Positions 1 through 8,907 of a stretch of DNA of 64,000 nucleotides are shown here, piece after piece. Source of the DNA: Chitinophagaceae bacterium. GTDB lineage: Bacteria > Bacteroidota > Bacteroidia > Chitinophagales > Chitinophagaceae. Where the stretch lies: the NCBI GenBank assembly GCA_025934485.1, contig JAICXX010000014.1, positions 1-64,000 of the forward strand, given 5' to 3'. Numbering within the stretch: position 1 is the stretch's first letter; every line of letters begins with the position of its first letter. A program made the position numbers and the translations under genes. The notes under the pieces were generated by a model that saw nothing but the letters and a program-made list of their open reading frames with translations, searched no databases and was not told the origin of the DNA.

Positions 1-1400
1 TCGGCTTCTTTTTGTTGCAGCTCTACGAGGTATTCTTTGCCACCGGTGGCGATCTTGCGTAACCTGTCGAGCTCGGGATGTATACCGGCTCGGATGGTAT
101 CGCCTTTGGCGGCGACGGCCGGCGGGTTGTCGGCGATGGTGGCCTTTATGCGTTCGAGGACGGCGGGGCAGGGGTCGAGCCGGGCTGCGGCGGACTGGAG
201 CAGGGGCTCATAGAAACTGCCGGATTGTGCTTTGATCCGTGTGATGTGTTCGAGACCGCGTGCGAGCTGTAGCAGTTCCCGGGGCCCGATCTTCCGATTA
301 GGGATCTTGGCTACGACCCGTTCGATGTCGCCGCATTCGTGGATATGCTGGGCAAGGGAGGTGCGCAGGGCCGGGTCTTTGATAAAGAATTCGACGGCGT
401 CGAGTCGTTGCCGGATGGGGTCGAGCTCTTTGAGCGGCATCAGCAGCCAGCGTTTGAGCAGGCGCGCGCCCATGGGGGATACGGTGTTGTCGATCACTTT
501 GAGCAGGCTTTGCCCCTGTTCGCCGGTGGCGGGGCCCATGAGCTCGAGGTTGCGGATGGTGAACCGGTCCATCCAGAGGAAATCGCCGCGGTCGATGCGT
601 TGGATGGATGCCAGGTGCTGCAGGTGCGGGTGTTCGGTATCTTTGAGATAATACAATACGGCGCCTGCGGCGATGATGCCCGAGGGCATGTCTTCGACAC
701 CAAATCCTTTGAGGGAATGGGTCTGAAAGTGTTTGAGCAGGCTTTCGGTGGCGAACTTTTCTTCGAAGAGCCAGCTTTCCAGCGTATAAGTAAAGAACTT
801 GCTGCCGAAGATCTCCTTGAAATGTTTTTGAAAGCTGCGTTGGAAGACGATCTCGGCGGGCTTCAAGGTTTGGAGGAGTTTGTCGGCGTATTCGGTGTCA
901 CCTTCCGCAAGGAAGAACTCACCCGTGGAGATGTCGAGAAAGGAGAGGCCGATGCCCGCTTTTGTCTTGCCGCCCGTTTCCGGCCAGCCTTCGGGGAAGT
1001 AGATCCCGGCGAGGAAGTTGTTGCTACTGCCTTCCAGGAGCTTGTCGTTGGTGGCCACGCCGGGGGTCACCATTTCTGTGACGCCTCTTTTTACGATGCC
1101 TTTGGCCATCTTGGGGTCTTCGAGCTGATCGCAGACGGCGACGCGATGCCCGGCTTTGACGAGTTTGTGCAGATAGGTATCGAGGGCATGGTGCGGGAAG
1201 CCGGCGAGCTCCGAGGAAGCCGCGGCGCCGTTGTTGCGTTTGGTCAGGGTGATACCCAGGATCTTCGAGGCGACGATGGCGTCTTCGCCAAAGGTTTCGT
1301 AGAAGTCGCCGACACGGAACAGGAGGATGGCATCGGGATAACGTTGTTTGATCGCCCGGTGTTGCTGCATTAGTGGGGTGTCTGCGCTGTTTTTGGCCAT
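1..1400 (-). CDS. mutS: DNA mismatch repair protein MutS (N-terminal part; runs off the window edge)
   Basis: Reverse-strand translation from ATG at 1400 reads MAKNSADTPLMQQHRAIKQRYPDAILLFRVGDFYETFGEDAIVASKILGITLTKRNNG..., the classic MutS N-terminus. Not in the ORF track because the frame is open at the edge. Confidence 0.96.
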   Translation of the reverse strand, partial: MAKNSADTPLMQQHRAIKQRYPDAILLFRVGDFYETFGEDAIVASKILGITLTKRNNGAAASSELAGFPHHALDTYLHKLVKAGHRVAVCDQLEDPKMAKGIVKRGVTEMVTPGVATNDKLLEGSSNNFLAGIYFPEGWPETGGKTKAGIGLSFLDISTGEFFLAEGDTEYADKLLQTLKPAEIVFQRSFQKHFKEIFGSKFFTYTLESWLFEEKFATESLLKHFQTHSLKGFGVEDMPSGIIAAGAVLYYLKDTEHPHLQHLASIQRIDRGDFLWMDRFTIRNLELMGPATGEQGQSLLKVIDNTVSPMGARLLKRWLLMPLKELDPIRQRLDAVEFFIKDPALRTSLAQHIHECGDIERVVAKIPNRKIGPRELLQLARGLEHITRIKAQSGSFYEPLLQSAAARLDPCPAVLERIKATIADNPPAVAAKGDTIRAGIHPELDRLRKIATGGKEYLVELQQKEA

Positions 1401-1517
1401 GGGGGACAAAAATAAGAAAGCCGCGACATATCGGCAGAAGGGACTTTTTGCTGGGGATAAGTTGTTGGTTACCTGAAAACGCGGTAGCGTTTTCGCCCGG
1501 GGGGCTTATCTTTGCGG

Positions 1518-2093
1518 ATGCGCAAGTTGGGTATGGATGAGCTGAACCGGTTATCCGTGAATGAATTCCGGCAATCGGAGAAAATGCCGATCGTGGTGGT
1601 TTTGGACAATATCCGGAGCATGCACAATGTGGGAAGTGTGTTCAGGACCGCGGATGCATTTCTGGTCCGGGGCATCTATCTTTGTGGTTTTACTCCACAG
1701 CCACCGCACCGGGATATCCATAAGACGGCGTTGGGGGCCACGGAGACGGTGAAATGGGCCTATTTCGACACGACCGTTTCGGCGGTTCGGGCGTTGCGGG
1801 AGGAGGGGTATACGGTTTTTGCGGTAGAGCAGGCGGAGGGGAGCATTCCGCTGCAGGAAGTTTGTAGGCGTTTTTCGGATGGGTCGGGTGGTTCGGGCGC
1901 CGGGGGCGGTTCGGGTGGGTCGGGGCCGCTGGCGGTGATCTTTGGCAATGAGGTGGAGGGTGTGGGTGCGGAAGCGTTGGCGTTGTGTGATGGGGCGATC
2001 GAGATCCCGCAATGGGGGATGAAGCATTCGTTGAATATCTCGGTGGCGGCGGGCATCGTGTTATGGGAGCTGGTTAGGGATTATAAAAAATAA
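1518..2093 (+). CDS. TrmH/SpoU family RNA methyltransferase (true start may be ATG 1533)
   Basis: VVVLDNIRSMHNVGSVFRTADAFLVRGIYLCG and FGNEVEGVGAEALALCDGAIEIPQWGMKHSLNISVAAGIVLWE are SpoU motifs 1-3. Confidence 0.93.
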   Translation: MRKLGMDELNRLSVNEFRQSEKMPIVVVLDNIRSMHNVGSVFRTADAFLVRGIYLCGFTPQPPHRDIHKTALGATETVKWAYFDTTVSAVRALREEGYTVFAVEQAEGSIPLQEVCRRFSDGSGGSGAGGGSGGSGPLAVIFGNEVEGVGAEALALCDGAIEIPQWGMKHSLNISVAAGIVLWELVRDYKK

Positions 2094-2095
2094 TT

Positions 2096-3064
2096 ATGAG
2101 TACAGTTAAGAATTATCTGAGTTTGATCCGGTTCTCGCATACCATTTTCGCGATGCCGTTTGCGATGATCGGGTTTTTTCTGGGGATAAATTATCCGTTT
2201 GGAGTCAGAATGTCGCAGGTGGGTCTGCGTGTCGGATACAATGTCGCGCAGGTGAGTCTTCACCACGATCAGTTCAATACGAATATGGAATATGCCCGGC
2301 TTTTTGTCCTGGTGGTGTTGTGTATGGTCTTTGCACGCAGTGCAGCCATGGCCTTTAACCGGTGGCTGGATGTAAAATGGGACGCAATGAATCCGCGGAC
2401 GGCGATCCGGGAGATACCGCGCGGGATCATCTCGAAGAGTAGCGCGTTGCGGTTCGTGATCTCCAATTGTATTGCCTTTATTGTTTGCACCTGGTTTATC
2501 AACCCCGTGTGTTTTGCCTTATCTTTTGTGGCGCTGGCGGTGGTGCTGGGGTATAGCTACACTAAGAGGTTCACGCCTTTGTGCCACCTGGTGCTGGGTG
2601 TAGGGTTGTCGCTTGCACCGATAGGGGCGTATCTGGCGGTGACAGGGCATTTTGCTTTGTTGCCGATCCTTTTTTCGTTCGCCGTGATCTTCTGGGTGAG
2701 CGGTTTCGACATCATCTATGCGTTGCAGGATGAGGAGTTCGATCGGAACAATCAATTATACTCCATGCCTTCATGGCTTGGGAAGGCCCGGGCGTTGCGG
2801 GTCTCGGAGTTCCTGCATTTGTTGAGCACGATCTGTGTGGTAACTGCCGGGATCTATGGCAGCTTCGGAATGGTGTACTGGCTGGGCATCGCCGTCTTCG
2901 GAGGCATGCTGGTCTATCAACATATGATTGTGAAACCCAATGATCTACGGCGGGTGAATCTGGCCTTCATGACGGCTAATGGGATTGCCAGCGTAGTCTT
3001 TGCCGCATTGGTGATTGCGGATCTCTATATATTTCCCGCGGAACTGGTAAGGTATGCGCATTAA
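2096..3064 (+). CDS. UbiA/MenA-family prenyltransferase
   Basis: NRWLDVKWDAMNPRT and DIIYALQDEEFD aspartate-rich motifs in a polytopic membrane protein. Confidence 0.9.
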   Translation: MSTVKNYLSLIRFSHTIFAMPFAMIGFFLGINYPFGVRMSQVGLRVGYNVAQVSLHHDQFNTNMEYARLFVLVVLCMVFARSAAMAFNRWLDVKWDAMNPRTAIREIPRGIISKSSALRFVISNCIAFIVCTWFINPVCFALSFVALAVVLGYSYTKRFTPLCHLVLGVGLSLAPIGAYLAVTGHFALLPILFSFAVIFWVSGFDIIYALQDEEFDRNNQLYSMPSWLGKARALRVSEFLHLLSTICVVTAGIYGSFGMVYWLGIAVFGGMLVYQHMIVKPNDLRRVNLAFMTANGIASVVFAALVIADLYIFPAELVRYAH

Positions 3065-3089
3065 TTGAAATTATGCGTATATTTGAGGC

Positions 3090-3290
3090 ATGAAGGAGAG
3101 ACTTAATCTGACCATCGATGGGGCGTTGCTGGAAGCCATGAAGGTTTACGCGGCCGCAAAGGGAATAAGTGTTTCCGAATTGGTCGAAAATTATTTTCGG
3201 AGTGTAACCAAGCCGGTGCAGCGGAAGAATATCCTTGATCTGGTGGATGAATTGGAGCCGCCGGATAATAAGGCAAAATATGGCTTTTAG
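3090..3290 (+). CDS. Small DUF6364/RHH-like putative antitoxin
   Basis: 66 aa MKERLNLTIDGALLEAMKVYAAAKGISVSELVENYF; directly upstream of and overlapping a PIN gene. Confidence 0.75.
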   Translation: MKERLNLTIDGALLEAMKVYAAAKGISVSELVENYFRSVTKPVQRKNILDLVDELEPPDNKAKYGF

Positions 3291-3699
3291 AGTGTTCATG
3301 GATGCGGATATTCTGCTCGATCTCACGTTGAAACGGGAGCGTTATACTTCGGCGCGGCAGTTGATGGAGTGGGCGGTGAAGGGGAGGATACAGGCCTATG
3401 TAACTCCGGCGGTGATCCAGGAAGCGGGGCGGAGGTTGAAGGAGGTGTATGGAGCGGCGCGAGCCAAAGAATTGTTGCTGGCGTTGCTGGCGGAGGTCTC
3501 TGTGATCGAGAGCGGTCATGCGGTTACGGTCAGCGCGTTGCATTCGACGATGAGTGATCTGGATGGGGCATTGAGCTATTATACGGCTCTGCATCACAAG
3601 CTCGACTATTTCATCACGCGTGACGAGGACCTTCCGAAGGCGGCCATACCCGTGCTGCCGGTGTGTACTCCCGAAGAATTTTTAAAAAGTAACCAATAG
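3280..3699 (+). CDS. PIN-domain protein, VapC-like putative toxin
   Basis: In-frame ATG at 3280: MAFRVFMDADILLDLTLKRERY...DYFITRDEDLPKAAIPVLPVCTPEEFL; conserved PIN acidic residues. Confidence 0.85.
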   Translation: MAFRVFMDADILLDLTLKRERYTSARQLMEWAVKGRIQAYVTPAVIQEAGRRLKEVYGAARAKELLLALLAEVSVIESGHAVTVSALHSTMSDLDGALSYYTALHHKLDYFITRDEDLPKAAIPVLPVCTPEEFLKSNQ

Positions 3700-3707
3700 A
3701 CAACTCA

Positions 3708-4124
3708 ATGGCGCGCATTCTGGCGATAGATTATGGGCTCAAGCGAACCGGTATTGCAGTGACCGATCCGTTGCAGATCATTGCGACGGGGTTGACGACG
3801 GTGGAGTCACCCAAGCTGATCCCTTTTTTGAAAGAGTATATGCGGAGGGAGTTGGTGGAATTGATCCTGATCGGAGAGCCGAAGAACTGGGATGACACCG
3901 ATACACATGCGACGCCGTTGGTGCGGCACATCATGCAGCGGTTGCAAAAGGAATTTCCGGCCATTCCCTTGAAGCCGGTGGATGAGCGGTTCACCTCCAA
4001 GCTGGCTTCGCGGGCGATGGTGGAGATGGGCATGAGGAAAAAACAACGACAGAACAAGGCCCTGGTGGATGAGATCGCGGCGACGATCCTGCTGCAGGAG
4101 TATCTGGGAAGGGCTGGGCAATAA
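3708..4124 (+). CDS. ruvX: Holliday junction resolvase-like RuvX/YqgF
   Basis: MARILAIDYGLKRTGIAVTDPLQ...PVDERFTSKLA...KALVDEIAATILLQEYL. Confidence 0.95.
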   Translation: MARILAIDYGLKRTGIAVTDPLQIIATGLTTVESPKLIPFLKEYMRRELVELILIGEPKNWDDTDTHATPLVRHIMQRLQKEFPAIPLKPVDERFTSKLASRAMVEMGMRKKQRQNKALVDEIAATILLQEYLGRAGQ

Positions 4125-4225
4125 ACAAAGCCGCTGGAAGCCCCTCGCTCCGCACCATTGGCGAGGACGCCGGTCGTCCTGCGGCCTCAGACGCAAGGAC
4201 AGACATTAACTCTATATATTTTATT

Positions 4226-4804
4226 ATGATTCTACCAATTGTAGCTTATGGAACACCGATCCTGCGGGCCGTAAGCAAGGATATTACCCCCGACTACCCC
4301 AACCTGGCGCAGCTCATCGCAGACATGTGGGAAACGATGTATTCGAGCAACGGCGTGGGTCTGGCGGCGCCGCAGATCAACCGGGATATCCGGCTTTTTG
4401 TGATCGATTCGCACCAGATCTTCGAGAACCTGGAGGAGGGCGAGAAGGATAAATATCCGGATGGTCCCGGCGTGAAGCAGGTGTTCATCAACGCGCATAT
4501 CGTAGAGCTCAACGGCGAGGAATGGGCCTATAATGAAGGTTGTCTGAGCATCCCCAAGATCCGCGAAGACGTTTATCGCAGCGAAGAGGTGACGCTGGAG
4601 TATGTCGATGAGAACTTCGAACCGCATACGACGACTTTCAACGGCATCACGGCGCGGGTCATTCTGCATGAATACGATCACATCGAGGGGAAGCTGTTCA
4701 TCGACTATCTGAAACCGTTGAAGCGGAAATTGCTCAAGGGTAAGCTGGATGATATTACAAAGGGTAGGATCAATGTGGATTATAAGATGAGTTTTCCGCG
4801 CTAG
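4226..4804 (+). CDS. def: Peptide deformylase
   Basis: GVGLAAPQI, NEGCLSIP and HEYDHIEG motifs. Confidence 0.97.
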   Translation: MILPIVAYGTPILRAVSKDITPDYPNLAQLIADMWETMYSSNGVGLAAPQINRDIRLFVIDSHQIFENLEEGEKDKYPDGPGVKQVFINAHIVELNGEEWAYNEGCLSIPKIREDVYRSEEVTLEYVDENFEPHTTTFNGITARVILHEYDHIEGKLFIDYLKPLKRKLLKGKLDDITKGRINVDYKMSFPR

Positions 4805-4856
4805 GGGGCGGGGAAAAATAAGCTGATGAGCGAAGAAAAGTTTGTATCTTTATACT

Positions 4857-5024
4857 ATGGGAGACAAAGATATACAACGCCTTAAAGAGCTGGCAGAGAA
4901 CCTGTTACAGCAAACCCCTACTAGGGAGGAGGCGATTGCCATGTTTGTCGAAGCGGGTATTATGGACAAGAATGGTGATCTTACACCTCCTTATCAGGAA
5001 TTATTGGCGTCTGACCAAGAATAA
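4857..5024 (+). CDS. Small protein, putative antitoxin partner of the downstream ART-like protein
   Basis: MGDKDIQRLKELAENLLQQTPTREEAIAMFVEAGIMDKNGDLTPPYQELLASDQE; ends 7 bp before the ATG of the next gene. Confidence 0.6.
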   Translation: MGDKDIQRLKELAENLLQQTPTREEAIAMFVEAGIMDKNGDLTPPYQELLASDQE

Positions 5025-5031
5025 CTTTTAC

Positions 5032-5676
5032 ATGTATGATAATAGATCCAATTTAATTATTGGATTCCATGGATGCGACAAGGAAGCCGCCGCAGCTTTA
5101 ATTAACAATCCAAACGTCATAAAGATTAGCAGCGAGCCATATGATTGGCTCGGGCATGGTATGTATTTTTGGGAGAATAACCAGGAACGGGCTATGCAGT
5201 GGGCTGTTGAAAGACAACTGCGCAGAAAAAAGGATGTTGCCGATGCTGCCGTGATAGGAGCTGTCATTCAGCTTGGATATTGTTGCGACCTGATGGACTC
5301 GCGTTTTACAAGTCTGTTGAAGGATTATTATAAACCGATGCAAGATTGGTATTATAAGACGGGAAAGCCATTACCTATTAATAAAGACCTTTCAACTGAT
5401 CCACATAAGGGCAAGCTCTTGAGATTTTTAGATTGCGCGGCAATTGAATGGATGCATGCCAACATCGGAGTTCAATATAAGAAGAATAAGAAAGAGCAAG
5501 GATTCAGCGATCTGAAGATATTCGATTCCACCCGCGGGGCATTTATGGAAGGAGCTCCCATTTACGACGGTGCGGAGATCTTCGAGAAAACGCATGTGCA
5601 GCTATGTATCCGCAATTCGAATTGCATCAAGGGCTTTTTTCTGCCGCGCAGGGAGATCGACTTTCTGGCCGCTTGA
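5032..5676 (+). CDS. ADP-ribosyltransferase-like (PARP/DUF3990-type) hypothetical protein, putative toxin
   Basis: IIGFHGCD...YDWLGHGMYFWENNQERAMQWA...STRGAFMEGAPIYDGAEIFEKTHVQLCIRNSNCIKGFF; resembles the PARP-style H...GxYF signature. Confidence 0.6.
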   Translation: MYDNRSNLIIGFHGCDKEAAAALINNPNVIKISSEPYDWLGHGMYFWENNQERAMQWAVERQLRRKKDVADAAVIGAVIQLGYCCDLMDSRFTSLLKDYYKPMQDWYYKTGKPLPINKDLSTDPHKGKLLRFLDCAAIEWMHANIGVQYKKNKKEQGFSDLKIFDSTRGAFMEGAPIYDGAEIFEKTHVQLCIRNSNCIKGFFLPRREIDFLAA

Positions 5677-5701
5677 GCTGCCCGATAGAATTAGAGATGG
5701 G

Positions 5702-6784
5702 TTAATTGGTGAATTGAAGCGAATAGATCATGGGCAGGTAATTGTTGATTGTTTCCCAGGATTCTCCTCGGTTCGCCGAAAAGAATAGGTTACCGGTGGT
5801 CGTGCCAAAGGCAAGGGCATCGCCGGAGGTAGCCAGCGCATGACGGTAAACGATATCAAAGCAATTTTGCTGCGGCAGCCCCTTTCTCAATTCTTTCCAG
5901 GTCTTTCCTCCGTTGTCCGTCCGGCAGATGCAGAGCCCGCCGTTGATGGCGATACGGTTACCATCACTGCGAGCGGGCGCCACCCAGGCTTGATCGGGGT
6001 CATCGCCGGCTACGGCTATGGCGAACCCAAAGCGGGCGGGACCTTCTTTTTGGCTGACCTCCTGCCAGGACCGTGCACCGTCGCCGGACCGAAAGATACC
6101 GCAATGATTTTGTTGCCAGAGGGTATCGGGGTCAGAGGGTGCTGCGACGAGGATGTGGGGGTCATGGCCCACACCCGTTTCGGGGTCGGGCAGGAATTCC
6201 GCCCGTAGGCCGTTGTTGCGTATTTCCCAGTGGTTGCCGCCGTCCGAGGTCTCGAAGATACCTGCGCAGCTGATGCCGATATGGATATGATCTTCATTGC
6301 GGGGATCGACGACGATGGAGTGGATGCCCGGCTGATCGCGGCCACCGCCTAACCAGCCTGTTTTGCGGGAGGGATGGTTCCAGAGCGATTCTACGAGCTG
6401 AAAGCTGGCGCCGCCGTCGTGGCTCCGGAAGAGGCCGCCGGGATCGGTGCCCAGCCAAAGTCTTGACCGATGTGTATCGCCGCCATGTGCTATTGCCCAA
6501 ATATACCTGGTGGTGGCGGGTATGCCTTCTTTGATCTCCTCCCCTTGGGGATAAGCGGGAGCTGGAATCTCTTCCCAGTGGGCCCCGCGGTCCATCGAGC
6601 GGTGTAGTTTCACGCCCCAGTGGCCGTGATCGAGACCGGCCCACCAGGTGCCGGTCCTGGGGTCGGCATAGGCGATGGAGACAGGCTGACCTTCGAAGGA
6701 GAGATTCTCTACGGTCCAGCCGGCGTGGTTGTTTCGATAGGAAATGAGCCCCTTGCGAGTACCCAATAGCATCGTTAGATCCAT
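5702..6784 (-). CDS. WD40/YVTN/BNR-like repeat (sialidase/sortilin-type beta-propeller) protein
   Basis: Repeated S(H/D)DGGxxW-type Asp-box motifs: RSHDGGASF, ETSDGGNHW, RSGDGARSW, RTDNGGKTW, SANRGESW. Confidence 0.88.
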   Translation of the reverse strand: MDLTMLLGTRKGLISYRNNHAGWTVENLSFEGQPVSIAYADPRTGTWWAGLDHGHWGVKLHRSMDRGAHWEEIPAPAYPQGEEIKEGIPATTRYIWAIAHGGDTHRSRLWLGTDPGGLFRSHDGGASFQLVESLWNHPSRKTGWLGGGRDQPGIHSIVVDPRNEDHIHIGISCAGIFETSDGGNHWEIRNNGLRAEFLPDPETGVGHDPHILVAAPSDPDTLWQQNHCGIFRSGDGARSWQEVSQKEGPARFGFAIAVAGDDPDQAWVAPARSDGNRIAINGGLCICRTDNGGKTWKELRKGLPQQNCFDIVYRHALATSGDALAFGTTTGNLFFSANRGESWETINNYLPMIYSLQFTN

Positions 6785-6801
6785 ATGAAGTGGTTTTTGG
6801 T

Positions 6802-7074
6802 TTACCCTCCCGATAGCGCCTGCATAATGTAAATCTCGCTGTTCTCTTTACACCCGTCGCTCAGGTGCAGGCGGTCCGTTATCAATTCGCCGTCTATAAA
6901 GATGTTTACATGTTTGCGTAGATTGCCCTGCTCGTCGAGGATATAGCTCTGGAGTCCGGGATAGGCACCTTCCATCTCCCGCAGGATATCCGGAAGCGTC
7001 CCGCTACTGGCCGTAGTGTCCCTGATAGCAGGGAAGAATCGTTTCAAGGCGTATGTGAATCTAACGGTTGGCAT
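6802..7074 (-). CDS. MoaD/ThiS family ubiquitin-like sulfur carrier
   Basis: MPTVRFTYALKRFFPA...ILDEQGNLRKHVNIFIDGELI...EIYIMQALSGG; C-terminal GG. Confidence 0.88.
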   Translation of the reverse strand: MPTVRFTYALKRFFPAIRDTTASSGTLPDILREMEGAYPGLQSYILDEQGNLRKHVNIFIDGELITDRLHLSDGCKENSEIYIMQALSGG

Positions 7075-7103
7075 ACATTCGGTTTTAGTTTGCAGGCCGC
7101 GGA

Positions 7104-8171
7104 TCAGGGGCGGGCGCGGGTGGCGCTGGTATACGAGCGCCATTTTTCGATCACGGAGCGCATGTCTTCCGGCAGCTCGCTTTCGAAAAGCATTTCCTTT
7201 CCCGTCGTGGGGTGTACGAATCCGATGGTTTTAGCGTGCAACGCATGCCGCGGACAGGCTTCGAAGCAGTTGTCCACGAACTGGCGGTATTTGCTGAAGA
7301 CGGTGCCCTTGACAATCTTATCGCCACCGTAGGTCTCGTCGTTGAAGAGGGGGTGCCCGATGTGCTGCATATGCACCCTGATCTGGTGGGTGCGTCCGGT
7401 CTCCAGGATACATTGTACGAGGGTGACATAGCCGAAACGTTCCAGGACTTTATAGTGAGTGATCGCTTCTTTGCCGTGCTCCCCATCCGGGTAGGCGTCG
7501 AATAGTTTCCGGAAGCGCTGATGGCGGCCGACGTGCGCTACGACGGTTCCGGTGTCTTCAACGAGATCGCCCCAGACGAGGGCGATGTATTGCCGTTTTA
7601 CGCTGTGGTCGAAGAATTGTTTGGCCAGGCTGCGAACGGCGGGCTCCGATTTCGCGAGTACCATGAGGCCGGTGGTATTCTTGTCGATGCGGTGCACGAG
7701 TCCCCAGCGGGGCAGGTTTTGCTCGGTGAGGGCTTTGTTCTTTTGCAGCAGGTACCAGGCGACCCCGTTGATCAGCGTGCCGGAGTAATTCCCGCTGGCC
7801 GGATGGACGACCAGACCGGGTGGTTTGTTGATGATCATCACATCGTCATCCTCATACTGGATGTTCAACGGAAGCTCTTCGGGGATGATCTCCTCGCCCG
7901 GCGCTTCTTTGTCCGAATAGAGCACGATCTCGTCCAGGGGTCGGATCCTATAATTGGGGGCTACCGGCTTGTTGTTGACGAGCACCATGCCCGCCTCCAG
8001 CGCCTTCTGGATCTTGTTGCGTGAGGCATGCTCGATCCGCTGGGTTAGGAACTTGTCGATGCGCAGGGGTTCCTGGCCTTTATCCACCTTGAGGTTCAGG
8101 CGTTCGTAGAGTTCCTCCGAACTGTCGGCGGATGAATTTTCGTCCAGCTCTCTGTGTTTGTCAGCATGCAT
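7104..8171 (-). CDS. RluD/RluA family 23S rRNA pseudouridine synthase
   Basis: S4 domain followed by HRIDKNTTGLMVLAKS and GRTHQIRVHMQHIGHPL. Confidence 0.95.
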   Translation of the reverse strand: MHADKHRELDENSSADSSEELYERLNLKVDKGQEPLRIDKFLTQRIEHASRNKIQKALEAGMVLVNNKPVAPNYRIRPLDEIVLYSDKEAPGEEIIPEELPLNIQYEDDDVMIINKPPGLVVHPASGNYSGTLINGVAWYLLQKNKALTEQNLPRWGLVHRIDKNTTGLMVLAKSEPAVRSLAKQFFDHSVKRQYIALVWGDLVEDTGTVVAHVGRHQRFRKLFDAYPDGEHGKEAITHYKVLERFGYVTLVQCILETGRTHQIRVHMQHIGHPLFNDETYGGDKIVKGTVFSKYRQFVDNCFEACPRHALHAKTIGFVHPTTGKEMLFESELPEDMRSVIEKWRSYTSATRARP

Positions 8172-8205
8172 AGCGTACAAAGGTACGATTTAGTAAATTT
8201 GCGGC

Positions 8206-8907
8206 ATGCAAATCGTGAATTTCAAAGATCTGGGTCGGATGGAATACCAGCGGGCGTGGGATTACCAGGAGGCGTTATTGAAGGAGAATGTTCGGATCAA
8301 GACGGAGGCTGGGGAAGAAACCGACACGACGCATTACCTATTGTTTGTAGAACATCCGCCGGTGTATACCCTGGGGAAGAGCGGGCATATAGAAAATGTG
8401 CTGATCGGCGAAGAGACGATGCGGGAGAAGGGCATCCAATTCTTCCGAAGCAACAGGGGCGGTGATATCACCTATCATGGGCCGGGTCAGTTAGTGGGAT
8501 ATCCGATCCTGGATCTCGAGAAGTTCTATACCGATATCGGAAAATATCTGCGAAACCTGGAGGAAGTGGCGATCCGGGTGTTATCGGATTATGGGATCAC
8601 GGCGGGCAGGAGCCCGGGAGAGACGGGGGTGTGGATAGAGCCCGAAGTGAACGGGAGGGCGCGGAAGATCATGGCGATCGGAGTACGATGCAGCCGGTGG
8701 ATCACGATGCATGGATTTGCCTTGAATGTAAATACGGATCTGAGCTATTTTGGGAATATCGTTCCGTGCGGCATACAGGACAAGCAAGTGACGTCGATCG
8801 AACGGGAACTGGGCCGAGCGGTGTCGATGGAGGAGGTGAAAGAAAAATGGAAGACGCGGTTTGCCGAGGTATTCGGAGTCACGCTCGCGGAAGACCGGCA
8901 GGCATGA
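8206..8907 (+). CDS. lipB: Octanoyltransferase LipB
   Basis: PVYTLGKSG, RGGDITYHGPGQLVGYPI, ARKIMAIGVRCSRWITMHGFALNV, PCGI. Confidence 0.95.
   Translation: MQIVNFKDLGRMEYQRAWDYQEALLKENVRIKTEAGEETDTTHYLLFVEHPPVYTLGKSGHIENVLIGEETMREKGIQFFRSNRGGDITYHGPGQLVGYPILDLEKFYTDIGKYLRNLEEVAIRVLSDYGITAGRSPGETGVWIEPEVNGRARKIMAIGVRCSRWITMHGFALNVNTDLSYFGNIVPCGIQDKQVTSIERELGRAVSMEEVKEKWKTRFAEVFGVTLAEDRQA

Noticed and set aside
339-1373. 344-aa plus-strand ORF
   Set aside because: Antisense shadow of mutS; the minus strand translates to unmistakable MutS.
1860-1925. GGTTCGGGCG/GGTTCGGGTG repeats
   Set aside because: In-frame Gly/Ser-rich linker (SDGSGGSGAGGGSGGSG) of the SpoU methyltransferase, a low-complexity loop.
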